Counted from the stretch's first letter, positions 1 to 8,459 are shown. The stretch is 56,923 bases of DNA from CAYSCX01 sp964429575 (GCA_964429575.1 CAYSCX010000016.1:1-56923); one strand, 5' to 3'. The notes: generated from the sequence alone by a model not told the origin. A program made the numbers and translations.

Positions 1-354
1 ATCCTCACCGACTCCGACCGCATCTCCCCAGACGACCTCCCGGAACATGTCGTGGAATTGGTTGCAGGCGGTCGTCACGATCTGTCGCCCGCGCAGATCG
101 CGACTTCGACGTTTGGCGATGCGAGTGTTGACGCACCAACCGGTCCCGGCCCGCTGCTGCTCGATGAAGTGATCAAGCGCACGCTCGTGCGTTCGCTGGA
201 AGAAACGGAAGGAAATCGCCGGCGTGCAGCCGACCTGCTGGGAGTGTCGCGCTCGACGCTCTACAGAATGCTCTCGCGCTACGGCCTCGCGGAGCCCTCG
301 CGAGCACGGCGGCTCATCGATCAATCGCGCGCGCGCGGCGCACCCTCCGGCTGA
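1..354 (+). CDS. Sigma-54-type response regulator, C-terminal end (5'-partial)
   Basis: The reading frame is open from base 1 and begins inside the protein. The first residues (ILTDSDRISPDDLPEHV) are typical of the linker after the AAA+ domain of NtrC-family activators. The end is a Fis-type helix-turn-helix, with NRRRAADLLGVSRSTLYRML as the recognition unit. Proteins of this type activate sigma-54 promoters, usually under a sensor kinase. The AAA+ and any receiver domain lie outside the window, so the signal cannot be told. Only the family assignment is secure. Confidence 0.8.
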   Translation: MLTDSDRISPDDLPEHVVELVAGGRHDLSPAQIATSTFGDASVDAPTGPGPLLLDEVIKRTLVRSLEETEGNRRRAADLLGVSRSTLYRMLSRYGLAEPSRARRLIDQSRARGAPSG

Positions 355-416
355 GCTACTGTCACCGCTGTCGCGACTGGAAACATTTCCGCGCCGCGCG
401 CAGAATTGTTTTCATC

Positions 417-716
417 ATGACCGCCCGCGCCCGCGTCGCCGCCTTGCTCCTTGCCGCTACTCTTTGCGCGGCGCCACTGGAGGTGTACGCGCAACCGGCG
501 AAACCGCCGGAACTCGTACAACTCGAGAAGGACGTGGCGCTGAAGATCGCGCACGCTCGCGGAATCGGCTATCCCGACCACGCGCGACGCGCGAAACTCG
601 CCGAAGCCCAGCGCGATAATTTGGATGCGCAACAGGCAATCGCCGGCGGCAAGTACAACGACGCGGTACAGAAGCTGCTGCACGCCAAAGTGGTTCTCCG
701 CCAGCTCGGCATCTGA
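417..716 (+). CDS. Small secreted protein of unknown function
   Basis: A 99-residue protein that I do not recognise. Residues 1-25 form a signal peptide (basic MTARAR, then an Ala/Leu-rich core) with a likely cleavage site after VYA. The mature part is about 75 residues, hydrophilic and probably helical, rich in Ala, Lys and Gln, with no cysteine. It follows the regulator by 62 bases on the same strand, so cotranscription is possible. A periplasmic location is inferred from the signal peptide. Confidence 0.6.
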   Translation: MTARARVAALLLAATLCAAPLEVYAQPAKPPELVQLEKDVALKIAHARGIGYPDHARRAKLAEAQRDNLDAQQAIAGGKYNDAVQKLLHAKVVLRQLGI

Positions 717-791
717 CCGATTCGCCGCATTACGACTTGTGAGCGGTTTTTCGGCGCGTTCCCATCTGATAATTTGTACTTGGCGCGCACC

Positions 792-2095
792 ATGAGCGGT
801 CCGGATCAAATTTGGACGGAGGCGGTCCGCACTCTCGAGCAGGGTAAACCCTTCGCGCTCGCGACGATCATCAACGTGCGCGGTTCCACGCCGCGCGAAG
901 TGGGCGCCAAGATGCTGATCCGCGACGACGGCCAGTTTGGCACGATCGGCGGAGGATGCGGCGAGGCCGAGGTCTTCCGAAAAGCTCGAGTGTTACTTGA
1001 AGATGGTGGTGCGGCACGGCTCGCTGAAGTCGACCTTACCGGCGACTTCGACCAGGAAGAGATCGGTACCTGCGGCGGCATCATGGACGTCTTCATCGGC
1101 CTCTGGTCGCCCGACCGAGACCTTCCGCTTGCGCGACGGCTCGCCGACGCAGTGCGAACCAGCCACCCAGCCGCGCTCTTGACGCTCGTGGAGCCGGGTC
1201 GCGCGGCTGAAGCGCCGCTCGGCGCACGCGCGGTAATCGAGCCGTCGCTTCACAATCAGCCGATCCCGATTGCACTTCCTCCGGATGCGTACGCACGAAT
1301 TGCGCAGCGCGCTGCCGCCAGCCGCCCCTCGCTGCTTGAGATTGACAGCGACGGGTCGTTGCGTTCGGTAACCCACCTGGAATCAAACGGCTCGCCGCGG
1401 GTATTCGTTGACCCAATCGTCGGCGCGCAGCGGTTGATCGTCGCGGGCGCGGGGCATATCGCGCAGCCGCTTGCGTCGCTCGGCTCGATGCTTGGATTTC
1501 ACGTGACCGTGATCGACGATCGAGCCGCATTTGCGAACCGCGAGCGCTTTCCCGGCGCCGATCAGCTGGTCGTGAAGCCGTTCGCATCGGCGGTCGCCTC
1601 GCTCTCGCTCGATCGCGACTGCTGCCTGGTGTCTGTCACGCGCGGGCACGCGTACGACGAAGAAGTGGTGCGCGCCGCACTTGCCACGGATTGCGGATTC
1701 ATCGGGATGATCGGTTCGCGCCGGCGGGTGCGCGCGATGCTCGAGCGGCTTGCAGAGCGCGGCGTAGCGCCTGACAAGCTCGAGCAAGTTCACGCGCCGC
1801 TCGGAGTCGATATTGGCGCGGAAACGCCGGAGGAGATCGCGGTCGCAATCATCGCGGAGATAATCCGGGAGCGCCGCATCGGCGTACGAGACCAATTCAA
1901 CCTGGGCATGAAGGTTGGNNNNNNNNNNNNNNNNNNNNNNNNNNNNNNNNNNNNNNNNNNNNNNNNNNNNNNNNNNNNNNNNNNNNNNNNNNNNNNNNNN
2001 NNNNNNNNNNNNNNNNNNTCCGGGAGCGCCGCATCGGCGTACGAGACCAATTCAACCTGGGCATGAAGGTTGGCCGGCTCAAGCGCCCGACCTGA
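792..2095 (+). CDS. xdhC: XdhC/CoxI-family molybdenum hydroxylase maturation protein (interrupted by an assembly gap)
   Basis: XdhC-family proteins bind the molybdenum cofactor, promote its sulfuration and deliver it to xanthine-dehydrogenase or CO-dehydrogenase-type hydroxylases. The N-terminal XdhC_CoxI domain shows STPREVGAKM and IGGGCGEAEV. The C-terminal Rossmann domain begins at LIVAGAGHIAQPLASL and includes GFIGMIGSRRRVRAML. The 100-N gap interrupts the last codons. Collapsing the 55-base duplicate flanking the gap gives one 382-residue frame ending GMKVGRLKRPT at a TGA (2093-2095). The ATG at 792 is chosen because the upstream TTG has no support. The next gene starts two bases after the stop, as in a Mo-hydroxylase maturation operon. 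No hydroxylase subunit is in the window. Confidence 0.85.
1864..2073. repeat. 100-N scaffold gap flanked by an exact 55-base duplicate (assembly artefact)
   Basis: Bases 1919-2018 are N. The 55 bases before the gap (1864-1918) are identical to the 55 bases after it (2019-2073). Removing the gap and one copy restores the xdhC frame exactly and leaves a clean stop next to the following gene. This is what results when two contigs that overlap by one assembly k-mer are joined with a fixed-length gap. No real sequence appears to be missing. Confidence 0.9.
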
Positions 2096-2097
2096 CA

Positions 2098-2700
2098 GTG
2101 GCGCGCGTCGAGGGCATCCTGCTCGCCGCCGGCGAATCGCGCCGGATGGGCTACCCGAAGCCGCTGCTGCGGCTAAACTCTCACACCTTCATCGAGCACG
2201 CCGCGCTCGCGATGCTGGATTCGGTCGCACAGTTGATCATCGTGCTGGGCGCGCATGCGGAGCGCGTACGTGCTGCGATCCCGCACGACTCGCGCGTAAC
2301 AGTGGTCGAGAATCCCGACTGGCGGCAGGGGCAGCTCTCGTCGCTACGCACCGGGCTCTGCGCAATTGGACGCGATGCGGCTGCCGCCATGGTGCATCTC
2401 ACGGATCATCCCACGGTCCGGCCCCGGACGTACTCCGCGCTCGCGAGCGAATTCGCCAGGGCGCCAACGCAGATTCTCATCGCACGCCACAATGGCCGCC
2501 GCGGACATCCAGTGATATTCGCCCGAGGAATCTTCGATGAACTGATGCTCGCGCCCGATGATGGCGGCGCGCGCGTCGTAGTCAATGCCGATCCATCCCG
2601 AGTCGCATATCTCGAGGTTGACGATCCCGGCGTCACCCTGGACCTCGACACGCCGGCCGACCTGGCGCGCGCGGGACTGCCGCCGCCCCCGGCGAGGTGA
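2098..2700 (+). CDS. MocA/MobA-like molybdopterin nucleotidyltransferase
   Basis: A 200-residue NTP-transferase-fold protein. The N-terminal nucleotide signature ILLAAGESRRMGYPKPLLRL is typical of CTP:molybdopterin cytidylyltransferase (MocA), which makes the cytosine dinucleotide form of the Mo cofactor used by bacterial Mo hydroxylases. The metal-site region reads VHLTDHPTVRP, where relatives usually have a D-x-P arrangement; D, H and P are present here. The start is a GTG at 2098, two bases after the xdhC stop, indicating translational coupling. The XdhC partner favours MocA over MobA or over CofC of the F420 pathway, which uses a related fold. Confidence 0.75.
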   Translation: MARVEGILLAAGESRRMGYPKPLLRLNSHTFIEHAALAMLDSVAQLIIVLGAHAERVRAAIPHDSRVTVVENPDWRQGQLSSLRTGLCAIGRDAAAAMVHLTDHPTVRPRTYSALASEFARAPTQILIARHNGRRGHPVIFARGIFDELMLAPDDGGARVVVNADPSRVAYLEVDDPGVTLDLDTPADLARAGLPPPPAR

Positions 2701-2762
2701 GTGAGCCAGTGAGCTACGGTCCCGGGGGCTGTAACCTCGCGAAGCCTTTGGCGTATTAGTTG

Positions 2763-3407
2763 ATGGATATGAAGGCACGGTCCGCCAGAACGAAGGACGC
2801 ATACAGCGACGGCGCACGGCCCGACCAAGACCTTGTTGCGGAGGTTCTCGGCGGCCGCAAGGCCGCATTTGCGGAGCTGGCCACGCGTCATCGCTCGCGC
2901 GTCGAACGGCTTTGCCGCCGGTTCTTTGCGGACCGTGAGGCGGTTCTCGACCTCGTGCAGGAGAGTTTCTTCCGCGCGTTTACCGCGCTCGCCGGCTATC
3001 GGGCGGAGATGCCGTTCGGAGGCTGGCTTCGCGCCATCGTCGTCAACCTGTGTTACGACGAACTCCGCCGCAGGAGGCGGCGGCCCGAAGAATTGGTCGC
3101 TGACTTTTCCGCGGCCGAGAACGAGTGGCTGGAACTCGTGAATCATGCGACGCCCGAGGAGATTGTCGCGCAGGCGCAAGAGCGGCGTGAGGCGTACGCG
3201 CTTGCGCACCAACTGCTAGCAACGTTGCGCGCGGAGGATCGCACCGTTCTGGTGCTGAAGGACAGCGAGGATCTCAGCGTCGCGGAGATTGCCGCGATGC
3301 TCGGTTGGAGCGAGTCGAAAGTGAAAATCCGCGCGTTTCGCGCCCGCAAGGCGCTACGCAAACACGCCGAGCGCATGCTCGCGGCGCGGCGCGCGAAGGA
3401 CGAGTAG
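2763..3407 (+). CDS. ECF-type RNA polymerase sigma factor
   Basis: A 214-residue sigma-70 family protein. Region 2 covers roughly residues 30-95, with AVLDLVQESFFRAF and the promoter-melting stretch. Region 4 is near the C-terminus (SVAEIAAMLGWSESKVKIRA), a helix-turn-helix for the -35 box. It would direct core polymerase to a small regulon once released from its anti-sigma factor. The ATG at 2763 is used; an in-frame TTG precedes it. Its stop abuts the ATG of the anti-sigma gene with no spacer, so the two are coupled. Confidence 0.88.
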   Translation: MDMKARSARTKDAYSDGARPDQDLVAEVLGGRKAAFAELATRHRSRVERLCRRFFADREAVLDLVQESFFRAFTALAGYRAEMPFGGWLRAIVVNLCYDELRRRRRRPEELVADFSAAENEWLELVNHATPEEIVAQAQERREAYALAHQLLATLRAEDRTVLVLKDSEDLSVAEIAAMLGWSESKVKIRAFRARKALRKHAERMLAARRAKDE

Positions 3408-3824
3408 ATGAACTGTTTCGAAGCTCGACAGGAGTTCTCCGCCTTCTGGCGCTCGATATCAGCGCCGGAGCGCCGTGCTGCGCTGGTCGAGCATCTCGGT
3501 CGATGCACCAAGTGTGACCGTGCGTTCCGGCTCTTTGCGCTCGGCGCCTCAGTGCTGCATACCGGCGCTCCGTCCGATATGGCGGAGATGAGTCACACCC
3601 GCGTTCCCACGGGTGCACGGCGCTCGCGGACCGCAAGAAATTTGGCGCGCCGATGGTTGCCAATGTGCGCGGCGCTGGTGCTGTTCGTCGCGTCGGGGTT
3701 GGCCGCGTACTTTTCCGTGATGACGCCGGTTGAACAACTCACTGACGAACTTGCGGCGGAGGAGGGCATCACGGAAATGCTCGCCCAGGAAGTTCCATCA
3801 TCGAGTAACGACCTTGGCGGATAA
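3408..3824 (+). CDS. Zinc-finger anti-sigma factor, single-pass membrane protein
   Basis: 138 residues. The cytoplasmic N-terminus carries the zinc anti-sigma motif H29-x3-C33-x2-C36 (HLGRCTKC). A membrane segment spans about residues 83-105 (WLPMCAALVLFVASGLAAYF), followed by a short acidic periplasmic tail. Proteins like this hold an ECF sigma factor at the membrane until a periplasmic or redox signal arrives. The gene starts immediately after the sigma gene and overlaps the start of the next one, so this is a three-gene operon. Confidence 0.82.
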   Translation: MNCFEARQEFSAFWRSISAPERRAALVEHLGRCTKCDRAFRLFALGASVLHTGAPSDMAEMSHTRVPTGARRSRTARNLARRWLPMCAALVLFVASGLAAYFSVMTPVEQLTDELAAEEGITEMLAQEVPSSSNDLGG

Positions 3825-4182
3825 GCGAAGCTGGCCGGCGATACTGATCGCGGTAGCTGCCGGACTGCTGATCGGCTTTACCGCGAGCACGCTGGCGTAC
3901 CGCTTTCGCCTGCTCCACGTGCCGGGCGGCAACATGATTGAGCGCCTCGATCGCGAGGTCCATCTGAGCGCCGACCAGCGCACCAAGGTTCGGGAACTGG
4001 TTGGACAATCGCGCAAGAGACTCCGCGAGATCCGCCGTGAGTCCCAGCAGAAACGTCGAGAGGTGTTTACCGGTACCTACAGCAACATTCGTGCGGTGCT
4101 CACGCCCGCGCAGCAAGCCGAATTCGACCGTTCATTTCCACCGCCGCGCTGGCCCGCCCGTCATCGCGAGCCCGAAGAGTGA
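3814..4182 (+). CDS. Membrane-anchored periplasmic sensor, CnrX/Spy-like (metal_resist type)
   Basis: About 122 residues from the TTG at 3814, which overlaps the anti-sigma stop; the frame is open upstream but that part lies inside the anti-sigma gene. One N-terminal membrane segment (AILIAVAAGLLIGF) is followed by a helical periplasmic domain with LSADQRTKVRELV and LTPAQQAEFDR, the LTxxQ-type repeats of the CpxP/Spy and CnrX families. In CnrYXH a sensor like this relays metal stress to the anti-sigma factor. The position here suggests the same role. There is no histidine-rich site, so metal specificity is unknown. The start codon is uncertain. Confidence 0.65.
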   Translation: MADKRSWPAILIAVAAGLLIGFTASTLAYRFRLLHVPGGNMIERLDREVHLSADQRTKVRELVGQSRKRLREIRRESQQKRREVFTGTYSNIRAVLTPAQQAEFDRSFPPPRWPARHREPEE

Positions 4183-4188
4183 ACGCGC

Positions 4189-4824
4189 CTACATCACGCC
4201 CAACTGCCGGAGCGCCTTGCGCGCTTCCGAAGCGATTGTGGGGTTTTTTGCGGAGTCCGCGCCCGCCTGCTTGAGATATTTGATTGCGTCGTTGCGATTG
4301 CCCTTGCGCGCGAGTACCTCGCCGATCCGCAGCGCCGCGAACGATGAGTTCGGGTCGACCTCGTACGCCTTGCGGTAATAGGCGATCGCCTCGTCGGGTT
4401 GCGACGGCGAAAGTGACATGTATGCTTCGCCGATGTTCAGGTAGGCGCTCGTACTGCCCGGCTGATACTTGACCAGTTTCTTATAGACCTTCACCACGTT
4501 CTGAAAATCGGAGCGCGAGTTGTAGTACAGACCCAGGTAGATGTACGGGTCGTCGAGCGTCGGATCGATATCGGTCGCCTGCCAAAGCAGTGTCACGGCC
4601 TGGTCGCTGTTCGTCATCTTGATCGCGGCATCAACCAGCGCGCGCGCCTTCATGGTCTTCGACGCGTCCGGCGGCAACGGCGCTGCCCGCAGCATCGCGT
4701 CGGCATCCGGCTTGGATGACGTCGTTGTCGCTGCGGGCGCCTCGGCTGACGCTGCCAGCGGCGCCGCCGCCATGATCGCCGCCGTCACCAGCACCGCCGC
4801 GAAACTCTGTCCTCTCAACTGCAT
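4189..4824 (-). CDS. Exported tetratricopeptide-repeat protein
   Basis: 211 residues from the ATG at 4824. A signal peptide covers about residues 1-28 (AAVLVTAAIMAAAPLAASA), followed by a low-complexity Ala/Thr linker and at least four TPR units. Clear repeat signatures are AYLNIGEAYMSL, PDEAIAYYRKAYEVDPNSS and AALRIGEVLARKG. TPR proteins are scaffolds with no reaction of their own. The gene converges on the sigma operon with 6 bases between stops. A start further upstream (4863) is possible but would place a charged stretch before the signal peptide. Confidence 0.72.
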   Translation of the reverse strand: MQLRGQSFAAVLVTAAIMAAAPLAASAEAPAATTTSSKPDADAMLRAAPLPPDASKTMKARALVDAAIKMTNSDQAVTLLWQATDIDPTLDDPYIYLGLYYNSRSDFQNVVKVYKKLVKYQPGSTSAYLNIGEAYMSLSPSQPDEAIAYYRKAYEVDPNSSFAALRIGEVLARKGNRNDAIKYLKQAGADSAKNPTIASEARKALRQLGVM

Positions 4825-4955
4825 TAGGCGATTGTGAAGCCGCCCGACGGGCGTTTCCAACAAGATCGTTACATGATCGACGCGGGTTGCAAAGCTACGC
4901 CGCCGCCGTCATCGTTCGCGCATCCGATTCTGCGGTATGGTAATTTGTCCTCGCT

Positions 4956-5771
4956 ATGGAACAGCTCCGCTTCCGCGTCTCGGGTCTGGTTCTGAATTGC
5001 GTCGACTACGGCGGTGCAGGCCTGCCGCCGTTGCTGTTCATCCATGGCGGGTCGGCGCACGCGCACTGGTGGGACTTTGTTGCGCCCGCGTTCACGAACG
5101 ACTTCCACGTTCTCGCGCTCGATCAGCGCGGCCACGGCGACAGCGAGTGGTGTTCAGAATGGGCCTACGGCTCGCGCCACTACCTCGCCGACCTCGATGC
5201 GGTCATCGACACCTGGGGGTTGGGCGCTCCGGTGCTGGTCGGCCACTCGATGGGCGCGCACAACGTTTTGCTCTACGCCGCGACGCATCCGGAGAAGCTG
5301 CGCGCCCTCGCTGCCGTCGACAGCCCGCTCGACTATCCGGCGCAGGCCGTGGAGGCCCTGCGCTCCTTCGCCGGGAAACCACCGCGGCTTTACGCGTCGC
5401 TCGATGAGGCGTGCGCAAACTTCCGCGTCCTGCCGCGCGAGACCATGGCGCGGCCCGAAATCATGGGCCACGTCGCGCGGCTAAGCTACCAACGCCTCGA
5501 CAACTGCCAGTGGACGCACAAGGTTGACCGCCGCACGCTCAACCGCGAGCCGCTCGAGCTCGGCCCGATACTCTCCCGCATCACCTGTCCTGCGCTGCTC
5601 GTGAGGGTAAAGCAAAGCCGGGTGCTGGACATCGAGGTTGCGCGCAGGATGGTCGCCGCGCTGCCGCAGGGGCGCGTCGCCGAACTCGACAATTCGTTCC
5701 ACCACGCGATGCTCGACAACCCCGAGGGACTGGTTGTCATTCTGCGCGAATTTTTCGCAACCCTTCGATGA
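4956..5771 (+). CDS. Alpha/beta-fold hydrolase, copy 1
   Basis: 271 residues of the alpha/beta hydrolase superfamily. The oxyanion strand is FIHGGSAHAHWW. The conserved DQRGHGDSEW loop follows, then the nucleophile elbow GHSMGAHN and the C-terminal catalytic His in NSFHHAML. The usual acid-bearing loop reads VKQSRVLD, with Arg where many relatives have Asp, so the acid position is unclear. It overlaps the next gene by 4 bases (ATGA), and the two proteins are clear paralogues. The substrate is unknown; esters, lactones and C-C bonds are all within the family range. Confidence 0.8.
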   Translation: MEQLRFRVSGLVLNCVDYGGAGLPPLLFIHGGSAHAHWWDFVAPAFTNDFHVLALDQRGHGDSEWCSEWAYGSRHYLADLDAVIDTWGLGAPVLVGHSMGAHNVLLYAATHPEKLRALAAVDSPLDYPAQAVEALRSFAGKPPRLYASLDEACANFRVLPRETMARPEIMGHVARLSYQRLDNCQWTHKVDRRTLNREPLELGPILSRITCPALLVRVKQSRVLDIEVARRMVAALPQGRVAELDNSFHHAMLDNPEGLVVILREFFATLR

Positions 5772-6601
5772 ATGCTCCCGCCCGCCGCTTCATCGACGGC
5801 GCGCCGCGCCTCCACTGTCTCGAGTGGAACCCCGCGGGTTCGCGCACAATCGTGCTGCTGCACGGCAACTCCGCCAATGCGTGGTGGTGGGAGCCGGTCG
5901 CAGCCCTGATGCCCGCCGATGCGCGGCTAATCGCGCTCGATCTCCGCGGCCACGGCGACAGCGAGTGGGTACGTCCTGCCGCCTACTCCCCGCACGAATA
6001 CGCGGATGATCTTTCGCGCGCGCTCGCGGCAATGACGCGCCCGGGCGACACGCCTGTAGTGGTCGGCCACAGCATGGGCGGTCTTGCGGTGCTTGCATAT
6101 GCGACGCGCGCCGCCGCAGCCGCGCGTGGCGTGGTGGCGATCGATGTGGCGATCGTTTCGAACCGCCGCCGCGATCATTACCTCCGCCGGCTGAAGTCTC
6201 TACCGACTGTCACGTACGCCGATGTCGAGACCGCGAAGGCGCGCTTTCGACTCATCCCCAACGAAGGTCACATTCCTGCCGAGCTTCTCGCGCGCATCGC
6301 GGAGCTGAGTCTCATGCGCACTGATGACGGCCGCTACACATACAAGTTCGACCGCGAGAGTTTCTTCGGCGGCGACGGCATTGCCGTGCTCGACACGATC
6401 CGGCAGAGCCGTCTGCCGACGCTCCTGATTCGCGCCGAGCGAAGCCGAATCATGACCGCCGAAGCTGCTGCGCGCGCGCTGGAGTCGAACCCGAAGGCCC
6501 GCCTGATCGAAATCGCCGACGCCGCCCATCACATTCTGCTCGAACGTCCGGGTCCGCTCGCACGCGCGATTTTGGATTTCGCCGAGGGTCTCGGAGGTTG
6601 A
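5768..6601 (+). CDS. Alpha/beta-fold hydrolase, copy 2
   Basis: 277 residues, a tandem paralogue of the preceding gene. Matching landmarks are VLLHGNSANAWWW, DLRGHGDSEW, the nucleophile elbow GHSMGGLA and the catalytic His in AHHILLERP. The acid loop reads AERSRIMT, again with Arg where Asp is common, so the pair shares this departure. The start ATG sits inside the stop of the first copy, implying coupled translation of two related enzymes, perhaps with different substrates or acting as a heterodimer. Confidence 0.8.
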   Translation: MNAPARRFIDGAPRLHCLEWNPAGSRTIVLLHGNSANAWWWEPVAALMPADARLIALDLRGHGDSEWVRPAAYSPHEYADDLSRALAAMTRPGDTPVVVGHSMGGLAVLAYATRAAAAARGVVAIDVAIVSNRRRDHYLRRLKSLPTVTYADVETAKARFRLIPNEGHIPAELLARIAELSLMRTDDGRYTYKFDRESFFGGDGIAVLDTIRQSRLPTLLIRAERSRIMTAEAAARALESNPKARLIEIADAAHHILLERPGPLARAILDFAEGLGG

Positions 6602-6696
6602 CTGGCTAGGTCGCGCCTATTGTGGCGTCCCACAAATAACCTTCGCAGCAGGCCTGGCCGTGTGTGCGAGTTGTCATCCTGAGCCCTTCGCCTTCT

Positions 6697-6796
6697 GTCA
6701 TTCAGAGCGAAGCGAAGAATCCCGGATTCCGGCTCAGGGTAAACTTCGCGAAGGATCCCGGGATTCTTCGCTCCGGCAGCCTGCGCTCAGAATGAC
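6697..6796. repeat. Large imperfect palindrome (REP-like) between genes
   Basis: The left arm at 6697-6725 (GTCATTCAGAGCGAAGCGAA...) is mirrored by the right arm at 6758-6796 (ending GCGCTCAGAATGAC), with about 32 bases between. A partial third copy of the GTCAT-CTGAG motif lies at about 6672. Similar GTCATTCTGAGCGAAGCGAAG repeats are common extragenic palindromes in soil bacteria. It lies between convergent genes and may act as a two-way transcription terminator. Confidence 0.7.
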
Positions 6797-6845
6797 AAGA
6801 ACTGGATTCGCTCAGAGTTAAGCAAGTTATTTGCGGGGCGGTACA

Positions 6846-7322
6846 CTAGAGCTCGCGCTCCATCTTGCGATGCATGATACCGGCCTCCTCGAACACTTCT
6901 CCGATCGCCGTAAATCCCTGCTTGAGATAGAAGCCTTCGGCGGTCAGCTGTGCGTGGAGCACGGCTTTCCGATGTCCCCGCTGACGCGCTGCGTCCATTA
7001 GAAATTCCAACACTCGGCGCCCGATCCCGGAGCCGCGCAGTTCCAGCGATACCGCCATCCGCCCGATCTTGACCTCTGATTCATGTGCGACAAACCTCCC
7101 GCATCCGACAGCGCGTTCACCGTCGAGCGCCAACACATGAAACGCGCGCTCGTCATCTTGATCGAGCTCCATCTCTTCAGGGACGTGCTGCTCCTCGATG
7201 AACACCTTTCGCCGGATCGCGTGGGCTTCGCGTAACTGTGCAGCCGACGTGATGGGAACGATCTGGATCGAATCCGCGCGCGGCACGACGCACTCACTAG
7301 CGCCGTAGCGACCGACGGTCAA
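6846..7322 (-). CDS. GNAT-family N-acetyltransferase
   Basis: 158 residues. The acetyl-CoA pyrophosphate-binding motif is RGSGIGRRVLEFLM, preceded by the strand KIGRMAVSLEL. The N-terminal part (REAHAIRRKVFIEEQHVPEE) matches the ElaA/YjdJ-like branch of small GNAT enzymes. The acceptor is unknown. The ORF opens with TTG at 7322; a GTG at 7286 would give a slightly shorter protein and is also plausible. Confidence 0.85.
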   Translation of the reverse strand: MTVGRYGASECVVPRADSIQIVPITSAAQLREAHAIRRKVFIEEQHVPEEMELDQDDERAFHVLALDGERAVGCGRFVAHESEVKIGRMAVSLELRGSGIGRRVLEFLMDAARQRGHRKAVLHAQLTAEGFYLKQGFTAIGEVFEEAGIMHRKMEREL

Positions 7323-7433
7323 ATCGTGCCGATGCGAGGCGGCTTGTCGGCGTTTGGCCGCGATGTGCTAGCCTCGCGTCGACGGCCGCAACGCCGCTGG
7401 CAGCGGCGGGCGCCGTGCGCCCGGGAGAATCGA

Positions 7434-8420
7434 ATGCCTCGGCTTCAGGAGACGATCTTCGCCCCCGAACTCGACGGTGGCCAATGGCTGCAGCGCGGCC
7501 CGATACGGCTTGACGACTTGCGCGGCAAGTCCGTCGTCCTGATCGACTTTTGGGATTACACCTGCGTGAACTGCATCCGCACGCTTCCTTACGTCGTCGG
7601 CTGGCATCGCCGTTATTCTCAGCATGGGCTCACGATCATCGGCGTCCACGCGCCGGAGTTCAGCTTTGCGCGCGAGGGTTCTCACGTCGCCGCATCGATT
7701 CCTGAGTTTGGGATCGAGTACCCGGTCATTCTCGACAGCGACTACGAGATCTGGCGCGCCTATTCGAATCGCTACTGGCCGGCGAAATATCTGATCGATA
7801 GCCGCGGGCGCATCCGCTACTACCACTTCGGCGAGGGCGGCTATCCGGAAACGGAACTCGAGATACAGGCTCAACTGCGCGAGCTAAATCCCGCCCTTAG
7901 CCTGCCGCCGCCGATGGAACCGGTGCGCGACACCGACCAACCGGGCGCGGTCTGCTACCGCGTCACGCCGGAACTCTATCTCGGCCACGCGCGCGGCCAG
8001 TTCGGCAATCCCGACGGCATCGCTGGCGATCGCGCGCACGACTACACCGATCCTGGCCGGCACATGGAAGGTCTCGCGTATCTGAGCGGACGCTGGCGCG
8101 TCGAACAGGAATCCGCGCGCGCGGAATCGCCTGGCGCGGCGATCTCACTGCGCTACACGGCCAAGGACGTCAACTTGGTGGCCGCACCACTGGCCGGTGC
8201 GACTTCTCGAATTGAGATTGTGCTGGAGCCAGGGCAACGTCCCGGCGCGGATCTTCAAACATCCAATGGACGTGCGTTCGTCACTGTCGATCGTCCGCGT
8301 ATGTACAGCCTCGTCTCGAACGATACGGTGAAGTCCGGATCGCTCGACCTTCGGGCCGAGCAGCCGGGCGTTTCCATGTACGCGTTCACGTTCATCTCCT
8401 GCACCGTCGCGCAGCAGTAA
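7434..8420 (+). CDS. Thioredoxin-like protein with DipZ-type C-terminal domain
   Basis: 328 residues from the ATG at 7434 (preceded by GGGAGA). The N-terminal redoxin domain holds the active-site pair C-V-N-C in FWDYTCVNCIRTLPYV, followed by VGVHAPEFSF and the cis-Pro region YWPAKYLID. The C-terminal ~150 residues resemble the beta-rich domain found after the thioredoxin domain of DipZ. Full-length DipZ also has an N-terminal CcdA-like membrane domain, which is absent, and there is no signal peptide. It is therefore probably a soluble cytoplasmic thiol-disulfide protein. The partner is unknown. Confidence 0.82.
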   Translation: MPRLQETIFAPELDGGQWLQRGPIRLDDLRGKSVVLIDFWDYTCVNCIRTLPYVVGWHRRYSQHGLTIIGVHAPEFSFAREGSHVAASIPEFGIEYPVILDSDYEIWRAYSNRYWPAKYLIDSRGRIRYYHFGEGGYPETELEIQAQLRELNPALSLPPPMEPVRDTDQPGAVCYRVTPELYLGHARGQFGNPDGIAGDRAHDYTDPGRHMEGLAYLSGRWRVEQESARAESPGAAISLRYTAKDVNLVAAPLAGATSRIEIVLEPGQRPGADLQTSNGRAFVTVDRPRMYSLVSNDTVKSGSLDLRAEQPGVSMYAFTFISCTVAQQ

Positions 8421-8459
8421 AAGCTGCGTCGAGGCAGGGCGCGAGGAGGTCTGGTAGCT

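Noticed and set aside
1915..2100. Extended starts of xdhC and mocA frames through the N gap
   Set aside because: These translate unknown bases and the duplicated contig end; they vanish when the gap is collapsed.
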